From Gordionus sp. m RMFG-2023 (taxonomy: Eukaryota; Nematomorpha; Gordioida; Chordodea; Parachordodidae): DNA of 64,000 nt. Position numbers and translations under genes: made by a program. How positions within the stretch are numbered: the stretch's first letter is position 1; each line of letters opens with the position of its first letter. Location: NCBI RefSeq assembly GCF_954871325.1, contig NC_088778.1, forward strand, positions 3,567,743-3,631,742. The letters are read 5' to 3'. Of the stretch, positions 1 to 11,361 are shown one piece after another. The notes beneath the pieces were generated by a model. That model had not been told where the DNA came from, searched no databases, and was given only the letters and a program-made list of their open reading frames with translations.

Positions 1-29
1 ATCTGGTTGGGAATAAACACTCATCAATC
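1..29 (+). repeat. Inverted repeat arm 1 (pairs with 511-539)
   Basis: Bases 1-29 match the reverse complement of 511-539 with one difference. Both arms encode the same VGNKHxSI segment of the transposase, so this is where two oppositely oriented copies overlap. The arm may extend left of the window. Confidence 0.8.
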
Positions 30-241
30 TGGGTACTTATTAAAAAAAGAAATGCGAGGTGGCTGCCGATGAAACCAAACTTGAAAGATGGTGCGTAGGT
101 AGTTGGACATCCAAAAAATCGCAGAGTTCTAACAACCAGATTCGGCTAAAGAAACTTTGCGAAGAATACCGTGATGCGGTGCGAAGCCTTCCAGATTTTA
201 TAAGAGCAATTTCCTTCAATATTCGATGTCAACCAATATAA
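3..241 (+). pseudogene. MULE-type transposase, C-terminal fragment (frameshifted)
   Basis: This is the C-terminal end of a Mutator-like (MULE) transposase of the kind found in FLYWCH-type zinc-finger proteins. It opens in one frame with LVGNKHSSIWVLIKK, the usual sequence after the CEGWN..F motif. It continues one frame over, after the A-run at 42-48, with EVAADETKLERW, then RLKKLCEEYRD and LPDFIRAISFNIR up to a stop after CQPI at 241. The last stretch matches the family's usual arginine-rich tail with a final 'FLRxIAxN'-like helix. The single frame change inside the A-run shows that this copy is broken, unless it is a sequencing error in the homopolymer. The N-terminal part lies outside the window, or never existed here; a second partial copy lies on the opposite strand at 487-870. 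Family assignment is from motif memory, not a search. Confidence 0.6.
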
Positions 242-486
242 TAATTATTATAAATTATAAAATTTGTCATAATCATGATTTATCAATAAAATAAACATTT
301 CTTATTTCTAAGTTTTGTCAAATGATGGTATTGTATTTTTACTATAGCAAATATTTTTTACAATACATAGTTATTTTACTGAGGCATTTTTTCCCAGTAC
401 CAATTTAAACATCAGTTTTTCTTATTTAAGCATTTTTTTATGGAGAGTAGGCCAAATAAAAATATACCTTTATTATTAGGTCTTAA
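242..486. other. AT-rich spacer between two MULE fragments
   Basis: Homopolymer-rich spacer. AATAAA occurs at about 286, 45 bp after the stop of the plus-strand fragment, and could be its old polyadenylation signal. Nothing else is recognisable. Confidence 0.3.
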
Positions 487-870
487 CTAAATTCTATAAA
501 AATGAAAAAAGATTGATGGGTGTTTATTCCCAACCAGATTAGAAAAACGATGATTCCAACCTTCGCATTGATTATTTGTTCGTTCTTCATCTGAGAGAGT
601 GCTCTGATTCATGTTACAGGTTTCTGGAGGAAATCGAGGCTCAATTCGAAGTGTTTGGGATTGAGAATTGCTTCTCATGACCTCCCTTGATACTCCATTG
701 AAATAATTTTTATCGAAATAATCAAGAATGTCCTTACCATTGCTCGGAGTAACTGATCTCAGGAATGTCATTGCATTGTCCATATCACATAACGGAACGA
801 AGCCTTCCATAATGCCACAAAATTTTTTTAGAGTTTCATCGGTCCTGTATTCGCTTTCCAGACCCAGCTT
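487..870 (-). pseudogene. MULE-type transposase, central fragment
   Basis: On the minus strand an open frame runs from 870 (just after a TAG) to 487. It reads ESEYRTDETLKKFCGIMEGF, VPLCDMDNAMTFLRSV, ILDYFDKNYFNG, then RFPPETCNMNQ and RTNNQCEGWNHRF, and ends LVGNKHPSI before leaving the family. These are the ordered landmarks of the MULE transposase domain: the YRTDEE-like segment, the 'LLDYFExxYIG' segment, the 'RFPPExWN' segment and the TNNxxEGWN motif. The domain stops just where the plus-strand piece at 3-241 picks up, and the two overlap by ten residues. An AAATTTAG acceptor-like site precedes 870, so the open stretch could begin at an exon boundary. The upstream catalytic DDE region is absent. 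It could be a transposon relic or part of a domesticated FLYWCH-type host gene; the family itself is fairly sure. Confidence 0.65.
511..539 (-). repeat. Inverted repeat arm 2
   Basis: Reverse-complement partner of 1-29. The minus-strand transposase frame loses family similarity right at the end of this arm, which marks the break point. Confidence 0.8.
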
Positions 871-970
871 CTAAATTTTTCTATGTGTACATTGACACAA
901 ATGGTAAAAACATCCTCATAAATTATTTATAGATTATAATTAAATATGAGAGTGTATAAAAATAATCCCA

Positions 971-1150
971 AGGGGTTTTTTTCCGGGGGTTTTATTTCCT
1001 GGGGGTTTTTTTCCGGGGGTTTTATTTCCTTGGGGTTTTTTTCCGGAGGTTTTATTTCCTGGGGGTTTTTTTTCCGGGGTTTTTTTTTCTGGGGGTTTTT
1101 TTTCTGGGGTTTTTTTTTACGGGGTTTTTTTTCCAGGGGTTCTTTTTCCT
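971..1150 (+). repeat. G-rich minisatellite, ~15-bp unit
   Basis: About twelve units of roughly GGGGGTTTTTTTCC, alternating with a GGGGGTTTTATTTCC variant. Runs of four or five G recur every 13-16 bases on the plus strand over 180 bp in otherwise AT-rich DNA. The period of about 15 keeps one frame open and yields a spurious Gly-Phe-rich peptide. The runs could form G-quadruplexes. Confidence 0.9.
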
Positions 1151-1179
1151 ATTACCCTATAAGCATTCAATTTAACTGA

Positions 1180-1958
1180 TATAATATTAAATATAAATAG
1201 GTTATATTATTGTATGACAAATATATTATTCAAATATCGATGAATATTATAACCTTTTAATAAAATGTATAAAATATAACAGTTAATTTAGATGCAAGTG
1301 CAGTTTCCTTATCATGTATAAATAACAAGTAGGATACGATAAAAAAATTATTTATGACTATAGAAAAGAACTGTGGTTGCATAAAAGAACTACTAAACAC
1401 ATAGAGACACGGTGGAAGAATCCTGACTTACCCAAGGTGACAAGTAAAAGTGATGCTACAACGAATGGAAAAAAACGATGGCGAGATTTGATAATGAAAA
1501 TATAAGTCTTCAAAAAGTAATGTCAAAAAAAAATAGTTGCGAAGGCGCATATAATCAAAAACACAAGTTTGCAAGGAAGTTGAAAAATGGGGAAGGGAAT
1601 AATAGGTGTTGGATAGCAAAGCAAAGGGTGAAAGAGAGATAGATATAAAGAGTAAGAATTGTTCAAAAAATTATGAGGGATAAATGGTAATCCATAGAAA
1701 CGGGACCAAAAAGGTTAGGAAGTTGCATGTGGATAAATTATCAAATGAAGAGAACGAATAGACAAAGATGTGAAATGTGCAGGCAGTGGAAGGGCTTCGC
1801 TGTCCATTTGGTAAAAATAAAATTAGGAAAGCTTTAAAAGTGACTCCCCTCCCCCCTTCCCCTGTCATAATGTTACAGTCCACACCTTTCACCTTGGATT
1901 ATAAAAATAAAATGGAATACCCATATTTTATACACGTATATAGTGACCTGCATTGACT
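1180..1958. other. Unassigned segment with purine-rich stretch
   Basis: From about 1360 to 1800 the plus strand is purine-rich and less A+T-biased than its surroundings. Every frame has stops and no domain is recognisable. It may be an eroded exon-bearing remnant, but nothing proves it. Confidence 0.3.
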
Positions 1959-2766
1959 TAGTATTTCAAACCCGACTCGGCCCAAAATTGTTTTAAAAAT
2001 ATTTTGATGGCCCAATATTGAACAATCTTTTTAATTTGTTAGGCGAACCCCAATAAAATTTGATTGTTCGCACGACTCGACACAAATTTATTTAAATATA
2101 GAGATAAATTTATTTATTTCGTTTTTTTACTGTATATATTTAATTATTTTAAGAATAGATGAATATTCATCTCAATTATGGCATCTTAAATGAGCTAATA
2201 TAATATTGAAATATAGACATTTTACTATGAAAATAATAGAGGTTTGAAATTTATGTTCGCCTAGTATTGTTTAAATATTTATATAAATTTACATATTAAT
2301 ATAAATGTTATTAAAAAATTAAATAATTTATAATTAAAATGTATTATTTAAATGAAAGCTGTTTTTTTTAAAACTTTGTAAAGCGATAATGTCTTAAAAT
2401 GAGACTAACATTTGTAAAAATAAATTAAATAACTATTTTATTCTACTTAAATGTTTATTAATAGTTAAGACTATGTCAGCTTTTAGAAACAACTAGCCCT
2501 TGAATTTAATTCAAGTATGAGGTTTATCTGTTGTTCCTAAGTCGTAGGCTTATGATTACTCACAGTTGTTTGTCTGATAAGAGCATACCAAGACAAGATT
2601 AAGACTAGCTAAACGAATATTATGTAAGCATCGAGATTGTGCAGATGTCCAATCATTTCTGCCATCAATGCGCAAAATCTTTAGGCTTATATAATGTTAA
2701 TTTAATTATAATCTTAATCGAGCCGTTTTTTAAAATCGACCCGAATCGGGCATTTTAACAATACTA
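1959..2766 (+). mobile_element. hAT-like non-autonomous element (TAGTRTTGTTA family)
   Basis: The right end, read in reverse, begins TAGTATTGTTAAAATGCCCG and continues with a TCGGGTCG segment and a run like TTTTAAAAAACGGC. The left end has the counterpart TAGTATTTCAAACCCGACTC. These are imperfect terminal inverted repeats around 808 bp without coding. An interior segment at 2627-2692 (AGATGTCCAATCATTTCTGCC) recurs at 33512-33580 and, reversed, near 39510-39560. No target duplication is visible, so the ends are probably eroded. It belongs with the elements at 31881, 33453 and 39441. Confidence 0.6.
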
Positions 2767-3089
2767 ATAGGATTGGTTAAAATAATTGTCTTTAATCTTT
2801 GTATTAAAGATCAAAATTTTATATTATTTACTAATGGGAGACAGGAGTTTTTAAACACTAAATATATTAATTTAGAAATTTTTATTTAAATTAAATATCA
2901 TGTGTGTTAAAAAAAATTATCTGTACAAGTTGAAGAAGCGAACTGAAAAACAAATCCCAAATTTTAATGATATTAAATGTGTATATAATTATTATAAGCA
3001 AAATTATATATATAATAAATTCATTAAAAATATTAAATAAATACGATTACAAACATAAGATATTATAAATTAATTATGGAAATTTAATG
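2767..3089. other. AT-rich spacer
   Basis: Low-complexity AT-rich DNA; nothing recognised. Confidence 0.3.
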
Positions 3090-4000
3090 CATATGTTTTG
3101 GTGTAAAAAATATATAATTACATTGTTTAATTTTTCATTTTAGAATATATCATAATGTACCCAACAAAGCTTTGTTTAAAAAAATGTAATGACATTGTTT
3201 AATTATCATTTTAGGATAAATCATAATATACCCTTCTGATTTCCATAAAAATAATTGCAAGGGTTTAATAAATTTAATCAAAAAATATATAAAAAATGAC
3301 TTCTTAATGTTTTCTTTCTTTCTATTCTCTTTGTTGACTTCTCTCAGCCTCAGGAGCAGAAATACCTGGTTTTATATTATATAAAAAGAATATAGTATTA
3401 TTCATTTTTCTAGTTCTTAGTGTTGTTTATTAATTATAGTTACATATTTTGCAAAAATATAATTTTGACTAATTACATTTTTTTGAAATGTAACCACAAA
3501 AGTAATACATGTTATTTTATATGATCTTTTTAAGATTTCCCATATTAAAAATTACAAATTTAATGTCTCACTTATATCAAAAGCTTCCGTAGAACATTTG
3601 TTTAGTCTAAGGAAGCTTAGCGTTAGCTGGCAAGCCTTTTAGACAGAAATTTTTATAATAGTTTATTGTCAAATCAATTAAAAATTTATTAAGATTAAAT
3701 TTTTGATTAAATTTTTTTGCAAATAAATGTTATATTGTGATATTGTTTTTCAATAAATTGTAGTATATTTTTTCAGCATAATTATTTCTTTATTTAATTA
3801 TATTTAATTTTTAATTATTTTTTTAAACATTGGTAAACGCAAAATTAATTTATTTAATAATAAATATATATTAAAAATGATGAGTTAATTAAATAATTTA
3901 TAAAATAATTTGAAATGTTATCAGTTATTAAAATAATTTTTTTAAGAGTAAGTTACAACACTATTCAGATGTAATAGGCATTAAAATAAATTTAATCAGC
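3090..4000 (+). repeat. Duplicated block X, copy I
   Basis: This block matches 36600-37620 in the same orientation. The best-preserved part is 3328-3375, with GACTTCTCTCAGCCTCAGGA followed by GCAGAAATACCTGGTT; the counterpart near 36829-36862 differs at a few bases. A second preserved part is 3581-3765 against about 37265-37440. Neither part keeps a shared open frame, so no gene is claimed. It lies just upstream of the tandem array, as its partner does. Confidence 0.65.
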
Positions 4001-4129
4001 CTTCACATGTTTATTAAAATCATAAAAGTTTCAATATCTATAATATAGGTCTGTAAAGGGCCATTTAAAATAAAATAAATAAATAGACAAACCAACTAAA
4101 ATAATTAGACAACATTTTCATGCGAGTTT

Positions 4130-7100
4130 AGATAAATGGGCTGGTAGGCACCGGTAAAAGTTTTTTAAGACAATGGGCGTATGGGAGTAAACCTGCCAAT
4201 GGCAGACCATAAATAGTTTTATTTTAGTTGAAAATACTTAGTGTAGCTATATTATTTTTATTTAAATATATAAATATTTGGTGGTAGCATATGACACTAT
4301 CATTCATAAATAGGTTATACTATTAGCTAAATATTTACCAACAAATTTAAAGTGCCTATTTAGAAAATAAACCTATTATCCTCTTTTATATTTTATGTTC
4401 ATTTATGATCTAGCAATATATAAAATTTTAATTATATTTAATGTTTAATTTATTTCAATATGAAAAAATCTAGTATGTATTCTCAGTAGAAGTCTGAAAT
4501 GAGTAAAATATTATATTAAGCTGCTTATCTTATTTAAAAAATATTTTTAAAAAAATTCCCATAAAATGTTTTCTCAGGAATTGTTAATTGTATAAAAATT
4601 TGTCATTGAAGAATTATTATACCAAGAATTTTTTCCAATTGTGATTTCCAATTTGAATCATCTATCAATAAATTGGAAATATAAAGTATATAATATATCC
4701 AAAAAATACTATATAATACATGGAAAAAAATTAATCTTATTTCGTAATTAATTTGTAATTATAGTTTAAAAATGTTCATAGCATTATCATTATAATCTTA
4801 TATTTAAGTGTTCTAATATTATAAACTCCTAACCCCCCCTCCCCCCCCCCCATCTCATCCTCCAGACATTAACGTGGGAGAAACAATAAGAATAATTTAT
4901 TGAGACCTGATGATAAAAATATATAATTAGTAGTTATATTAATATTACAATAAAACTCATATTTCAATTGAATACAAATTTTAAGTTTCTCTAGCAATGA
5001 ATATTTTATATAAAAAAATGGTTTATGTCAAGCAATTTGTCTACAACAAATATTTATTATACAATATATTAAGATTATACTGATTAATATTTTATTATTA
5101 TTTATGGACTTTTTATAAATCAAGATTTTAGGTAGAGTAAATATTACCCAAAAATAGAAATTTTTCCAAAGTATAGCAGAAATAATTTAGCTCTTTTTTT
5201 GAAAAATCTTGAGTTTAGATAAAATATTTTAAGTACCATAATTTTTATTTATCAATTTTTCTATTAAATGAGCCAAATCTAGATTTTTAACAACAATAGT
5301 CTAGAATAATGTGGTCATCAAATTTATCGGAAGTTTTTAAATATTTTTAAATAAGACTTAGGAAGATTGTATTACAAATATTCTTGAAAATACTACCGTT
5401 ATAAGAAAAGAAAAAAAAAATTATTGTATATATTTTTAATTTTTAATGTTAATGAAATTTTGATGAATTCAATATTAATCTTTGAAAAATAATTAGAGGT
5501 ATAAGAAAAATAAAAATTCTTATTCTATAAAAAAAAAAGGGAGTACAAGTTCCCCCAAAATACGAATAACTATTGAAATAGTTAATTTAATATAATGTAT
5601 TTCTTAAACCCTTTTATTCGTTCTATGCTAAAATATAGCCTACTTTTTGGGGTAGAATTTTGTGTGATATTACAGAAACGAACGCACCATAAAAATCTAT
5701 TTCTTTTTCATATAAGTTTTAAGAAGATTTATTAATATAAAATAAACATTTTATTCCATATCTTAAAAAAATATTGCAAAATTACTTTATATTACATATT
5801 ATATTTGAATTTTTATATGTTTTCGAGGCTTTTGGAAAAATATAAGAGATTAAAAATGGTATGAAATTTCAAAACGGACTATCTAGAATAATTAAATGTT
5901 AATTTTTCAAATATCATATCATAATAATTTTATATAATATATTCTATTTTAAATAATTTTGCCATTTAAAATAGAGATTTATCACTAAAAATTTAGGCCT
6001 GTACAAAATATGCCTATTTTGTTTGCATAAAAGGATCAAATCCTTCTTATAACTAAACTTTTAAATTTAAATAGGTTAATCAGTTTTGCATATAAATCTT
6101 AAAATTTTATAATATTTTTCTATAATTATTCATTAATTTCACAATTATGTAAAATATTATACAACTTCATCAAAATTATTTTTTGTTATTTCCAGCTCTA
6201 AAATCACAATGCTCGTAGATTTTCTTTTGTTTAAAATGATTACAATATATTTTATTGAGGCATAAGACTCTTATTAAAAACCTTTGACTATTCAGAATTT
6301 CTTTCATAATACCAATTTATTTTAAATGAATTGAAAATTTTGTAAAATTATAAGTTGTTCATATAGATCTTTTACCAATTACTGTACTTGTGCCATTAAC
6401 TAATAATCAACAGAATATACATGTAAATCGGGAAAAAAAATAATATAAAAATTATATTAGGCTGTGTTTCTTTAGTAGGCTGTTTGGCCGTCGATATAGC
6501 TTCCTAAACAGCCTAAAAATTAAGAGGGCTATTTAGATTCATATAGTAACGTATTTTAGTTACTCTTTTCAAACAAATATTTATTTAATATAAAGGCACT
6601 TAAAACTAACCAAAATAGGGTGTCCTTATAAAATCGTGTTAGCATGGACTAAACAGGAATAATTTTCAAAAATATAACGAACCAGGATATGGCTATTATA
6701 AACATGTTTTTTATATTATTATCAGATTTTTTCTATTAGAATAGAATTTAATATTAATGTTTGCTATCTCTATTAACCTTTATAAAATTTCCACATATAA
6801 GGTTTTAATTAAGGGTGGCGAAATATTTAATAATTATATTTTAATATAAATTACTTCGTTTAGCTAGAAAATTTTTGTATAAAAAAGAGTATATTTCAAA
6901 ATTTGTAATTTGTCTAATAAGAAATTATACAAGATTACAATTATAGATTTATTTAAAGAAGTGTCTATGCTGAAAGATCGTATGTTTAGGTAAGTAAATA
7001 GATCGTTGTATTTTTTTTGTTATTCATTTTGATTTTAAAATATGACAAATTTAAAAAAACATATTTTTTGCATAATGTTTTTTTAATTTTTCTTTTAGCT

Positions 7101-7600
7101 GAACCTTTTAATAAAATATATATAATACTTCTACAAAAAATCTTGAAACTTAATCATTATTTAATTTCGATAAACTAATAAGATAAAACCTTAACAAATT
7201 ATTATATAAAATGCTATAATGGTTATTAAAATTATTTTTTAGTTATTTTCAGCTCTAAAAACCTTATATTGAATAAAAATTTTGTTGATCAAAATATAGT
7301 ATATTCAGGTTTATGACTCTTCTTGAGAACCTTAGACAGACTTTACAAGTTTAATTTCATAAGACAAATTTATCATGAATTTAAATGTAAAAATTAAAAG
7401 TTTCAATTACCAATCATTGTTCTTGTGATATTCTCTAAATAGGATATAGATATATCTTATAGCAAATATGTAAAATGGATATAACATATAGTGTTAGACA
7501 TATATGTTATTTTATTGGAATAGGCACAGATGCATCCCAGAGATGCTATGCAGGAAACGTTCAAAATATGCTTGTACCGTCCTTGTGTTGTTTTTTTATT
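4130..7600 (+). repeat. Tandem array unit 1 (~3.4 kb)
   Basis: First of the long tandem units, taken to start at CAATGGGCGTATGGGAGTAA (4170). Landmarks follow in the order seen in all units: TTTATGATCTAGCAAT (about 4405), CCAATTTGAATCATCTATCA (4648), a C-run with GTGGGAGAAACAATAAG (4830-4890), GAATTCAATATTAATC (5465), acceptor-like TTATTTCCAGCTC (6195), a hairpin module (6477-6514), GGGTGGCGAAATATTTAATA (6813), CTTTTAGCTGAACCTTTTAA (7095), TTATTTTCAGCTC (7252) and the GC-richer core (7522-7590). The two acceptor modules and the repeated 'attacttcgtctagctag' segment show that the unit is itself an old dimer. No open frame survives. Confidence 0.75.
6477..6514. other. Perfect 9-bp hairpin in the array unit
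   Basis: AGGCTGTTT (6477-6485) and AAACAGCCT (6506-6514) form a perfect stem around 20 bases. The stretch AATAGCTCCCTCTAAACAGCC near 12339-12358 and the eroded versions near 16020 and 19250 are its homologues in other units, where only the right arm is well kept. Confidence 0.5.
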
Positions 7601-8586
7601 TAGGACAATGGGCGGATGGGAGTAAATCTGCCAATTGCTGACCTTCAGTCTATAGTTTATATCAGTTGAAAATATTTAGAGTAACTATATTATTTTTATT
7701 TAAATAAATAAATATTTGGATAATTTACACTTTGGTAGCATATGATGCTACCATTCATAAATAAGTTTTTCTATAAGCTAAATGTTTACAAAAAAAATTA
7801 ACTAATTAAAATATTACAAATTCGTTATAAATCTGGTAGCCTTTCTTTTATATCTTATTATGTTCATTTATGATCTAGCAATACATAAATTTCTAATTAT
7901 ATTTAATGTTTTTTTTATTTCAATAAAGAACTTGTAGAAAAATATAAAATGTATTTTCTGTAGAATTCTAAAATGAGTAAAATATTATTTATTAAGGATC
8001 CCGTTTATGTTATGTCAAAAATGGTTTTAGAGAAAATTAGCATAAAACAGTTTTCTCAGGAATGCGAATTCTATAAAAATTTGTCATCGAAGAATCATCA
8101 TACCAAGAATTTTGTCCAATTGGGTTTGCCGATTTGAATCATCTATCAATAAATTGGGAACATAAAGTATATAATATATCTGAAATATTCTATATAAGAC
8201 ATAGAAAAAAAGTATAAATTCCTAATTAAATTTTGTTAATTATAATTTTGATCATGGCATTATCATTATAATTATATATTTACCCCCCCCCCCCCCCACT
8301 TCTCCCGATCCTGACATAAACGTGGGAGAACAATAAGAATAATTTTGAGACCTGATCATACGATATAGAATATTAATTATATTAAAATAGAAGTTTAAAG
8401 GCTTTCATAATAAAACCAATTAGCTTTTCCAGATTTCAATTATTTCAATAAAATTTACTTCGTCTAGCTAAAAATAATTTATATAACAAAATGGTATATG
8501 TCTAGCAATTTGTCTGATACACCCAATATATATTTTACAATATATTAAGATTATGCCCATCAATACTTTTTATTATTATTAATGGA

Positions 8587-8594
8587 CTATCTAT
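8587..8594. repeat. hAT target-site duplication, left
   Basis: CTATCTAT, identical to 9971-9978. Confidence 0.95.
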
Positions 8595-8794
8595 CAGGGA
8601 TGTGAACCCTTAGACAAAAAAAAAGGATCCAGGACCGGGTTCGGGTACAGGAATAAAATTAGAAAGGACCCGGGTCGAGGGTTCGGGTCCGGGTTTAGGG
8701 AACATAAAAATAATGACTCAAAATAAGATTATTTTTTATTCATTTATTATTATACTTCAATATTTACATATTCATAATTTTACAAATGAAAAAT

Positions 8795-9441
8795 TTAAAA
8801 ATGAAATAATTTATATTTTAAATGTTTTATTTCTCGCACAATCATAATACCTTCTAAAATATCATCCTTGAGATTTCCATTTAGAGTAGATAATATATAT
8901 TTCAAAAATAAAAATCCACGTTCTACCCTTACCTAAAATAGATAGTTATCTTTATAAAATTATTGTACCTGTGTCGCCGGTACAACCATGAAGATTCTAG
9001 ATAATTTAATTCTGGAGATATTGAAGAATTGTCTTCCCAGAATTTTAAAATATTTATATCCTTATTTATTTTCTTAACTTCTGAGAACTTTACTATTAAA
9101 GATGCAATAGGCATTTTTTGATCCTCCTTTCTATCTGATGATAATTTGATTTTTTTTTCTCAAGTAAAATTTCAAGTTATTATTATCACTACAAACAATA
9201 AGTATTGTCGTAGCCTACAATATAAAATAATGGAGTTTTGCTTATGCCATATATCCTTAAGATGGTCTTTAGCCATTTGTTTTTGTTCAATACTCAATAA
9301 AACTTGATATCGAGGGTCTAAATATATAGAAGCGTATAAAACACTATTTAATATTGTTTCTCTCGAATTTTCATGTTTTCTAATATTTCGTATAAAAAGG
9401 ACTGCAAATTTTTCTAAATCTAATCGGCATCTAATAAACAT
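8795..9441 (-). pseudogene. hAT transposase, C-terminal remnant
   Basis: Reading leftwards from 9441, the first piece has EKFAVLFIRNIRKHENSRET, SIYLDPRYQVLLS and MAKDHLKDIWHK. This matches the hAT 'AxxLDPRFKxLL...A...HL..LW' region upstream of the dimerisation domain. A second piece (9114 to about 8960) has INILKFWEDNSSISPELNYL, the start of the C-terminal dimerisation domain. The third (8926 to about 8800), in another frame, has VERGFLFLKYILS and LKDDILEGIMIVR, equal to the canonical 'VERAFSxLKxILS...LxxxxLExILFIR'. At least two frame changes separate the pieces, and the N-terminal zinc finger and most of the RNase H-like core are missing. Family is secure; the exact subfamily is not. Confidence 0.85.
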
Positions 9442-9960
9442 AATTATTCTGATTGTAATCTTAATATTGTTATTTTTAAAGAAACTAATACACTAGTAAG
9501 GTCCTTTATTTAGCATCAATCATCTTCCGACTAAATGACTTCACATGCTCCTATAATAAAATCATCACAGAGATCTTTCAAACTTAATAATCACCAATGT
9601 TTTGTGCATTACATTTAAATTAAAATATTACTATAAAATAATTCACTTTCAAAATAATCAACGCATTTCTATAACATAGCATGTTAATAAGTTTACATAA
9701 TAAAATATTATTACACTGGAAAATAATTTATGATATCAATCTCTAAATAAAATGGAAGTCCAGGAAGAAAATTGAATAAAAAACGCGAAGATAAAATAAA
9801 TGATTCCACAAAAAGGTTAATAAAATTTATATATTTTTTTTAAAATGTATTTTTATTTTTAAAAATTTTTATGACACCTAGAACCGTTGGACCCTCCACT
9901 TTTGAAAAAGGGTCCGGGTTCGGGTTCAGCTAAAATACGAGGGTTGTCGGGGTTCGGGTT
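9442..9960. other. Noncoding interior of the hAT element
   Basis: AT-rich filler where the upstream part of the transposase would be expected. From about 9895 it becomes GC-rich with GGGTCCGGGTTCGGGTTC, the right subterminal repeats. Confidence 0.6.
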
Positions 9961-9970
9961 TACATCCCTG

Positions 9971-9978
9971 CTATCTAT
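9971..9978. repeat. hAT target-site duplication, right
   Basis: CTATCTAT, identical to 8587-8594. Confidence 0.95.
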
Positions 9979-10273
9979 AAATCAGATAAAGGAAATATTA
10001 CCCAAGATTAGAGATTTTACCAAAATATAGCAGAAAGAATTTAGTTCTTTTTTTGAAAAATCTTGAATTTAGATAAAATATTTTAAGGACTATAATTTTT
10101 AGTTATCCATTTTTTTGATAAATCAGCCAAATATAGATTTTTGACAACATAGGCCATGATGTGACCGTCGAATTTAACGAAAGCTTTTAAATATTTATGA
10201 ATAAGACCGCGAAAGATTTTATTATACTAAAAGTTCTTGAAAATACTTCCTTTTTAATAAAAATGTTATATGT

Positions 10274-11361
10274 ATTTTTAATGTTATAGTAGGATATGGA
10301 ATTTTGATGAATTCAATATTAATCGTTCAATAAATAATTTGAGGTATAATAAAAATCTGAAATGAATAAAATATTATTAATAAGCTGCTTATCTTATGTA
10401 AAATAAAAATTCCCATAAAACAGTTTTATTAGGAATTGAGAATTGTATAAAAATTTGTTATTTAAAAATTATACCAAGTATTTTGTCCAATTGTGATTGC
10501 CAATTTGAATCATCTATCAATAAAATGGGAATATAAAGTATATAATATATTGAAAATTTTTTATATATTACATAGAAAAAAAGTAATCTTAATTCGTAAT
10601 TAATTTTTGATAATTATAATTTAAAAAAATTGATCATAACATTATTATTTTAATCATATATTTAAGTGATCTAATATTTACAAATCCCTCCGCCTCTGAT
10701 CCTGAAATTAAGGTGGGAGAAACAATAAGAATTATGAGAACTGATCATAAAAATATAGAATAGTAATCATATTAATATTAGACAAGTTGTAAGGGCTTTC
10801 AAAATAAAACTTAGCTATAAATTTTAAGTTTCAATATTTATTTTTCAATATAAATTACTTATTCTAGCTAGAAAAATTTTATGTAAAAAAATGATATATA
10901 AGTTTAGCAATTTGTCTTACCAATAAAAATTTATTATACAATAAATTAAGATTATGTACATCAATATTTTATTATTATTAATGGACTATCTATAAATTAA
11001 GATTTTAGCTAGAAATATTATCCAAAATTATAAATTTTGCCAAAGTATAGCAGAAATAATTTAGCTCTTTTTTTTAAAAAAAATCTTGAGTTTATAGATT
11101 ATAATTTTTAACTATCCATTTTCCTAATAAATGAGCCAAATCTAGATTTTTGACTACAGTAGTCTAGGCCATAAAGTGGTCATCAAATTTATCGAAAACT
11201 TTTAAATATTTATCAATAAGACCTCTAAATATTATATTACATGTTTTAAGAAAGGAAAAAAAGTTATTACATATTTTTAATTTTTAATGTTATAGTAGGA
11301 TATGGAATTTTGATGAATTCAATATTAATCGTTCAATAAATAATTTGAGGTATAATAAAAA
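10274..11361 (+). repeat. 1-kb internal tandem duplication in unit 2
   Basis: About 80 bases ending in GAGGTATAATAAAAAT are identical at 10274-10355 and 11281-11362. After the first occurrence the sequence jumps back to CTGAAATGAATAAAATATTA, which normally lies about 1 kb upstream of it in the unit. The first duplicate contains the hAT element and the second does not. Confidence 0.7.

Larger units (their letters stand above)
8595..9970 (-). mobile_element. hAT transposon, internally deleted, 1376 bp
   Basis: Terminal inverted repeats are CAGGGATGTGAACCC on the left and, read in reverse, CAGGGATGTAAACCC on the right. It is flanked by a perfect 8-bp duplication, CTATCTAT at 8587-8594 and 9971-9978. 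The empty site is seen in sister repeats (for example near 10985: ATGGACTATCTATAAATC). The 8-bp duplication and CAGGGATG termini are diagnostic of hAT elements. GGGTTCGGGT-type motifs sit near both ends on the same strand. Only the C-terminal third of the transposase remains, so the element cannot be autonomous. Confidence 0.95.

Noticed and set aside
971-1150. Telomeric repeat tract
   Set aside because: The unit is ~15 bp and variable, not a 5-8 bp telomere motif.
946-1179. Open frame giving a Gly-Phe-Ser-rich repeat peptide
   Set aside because: It only reflects the 15-bp period of the G-rich minisatellite.
1428-1892. Two short minus-strand open frames
   Set aside because: No domain, no splice or start context; composition follows the purine bias of the plus strand.
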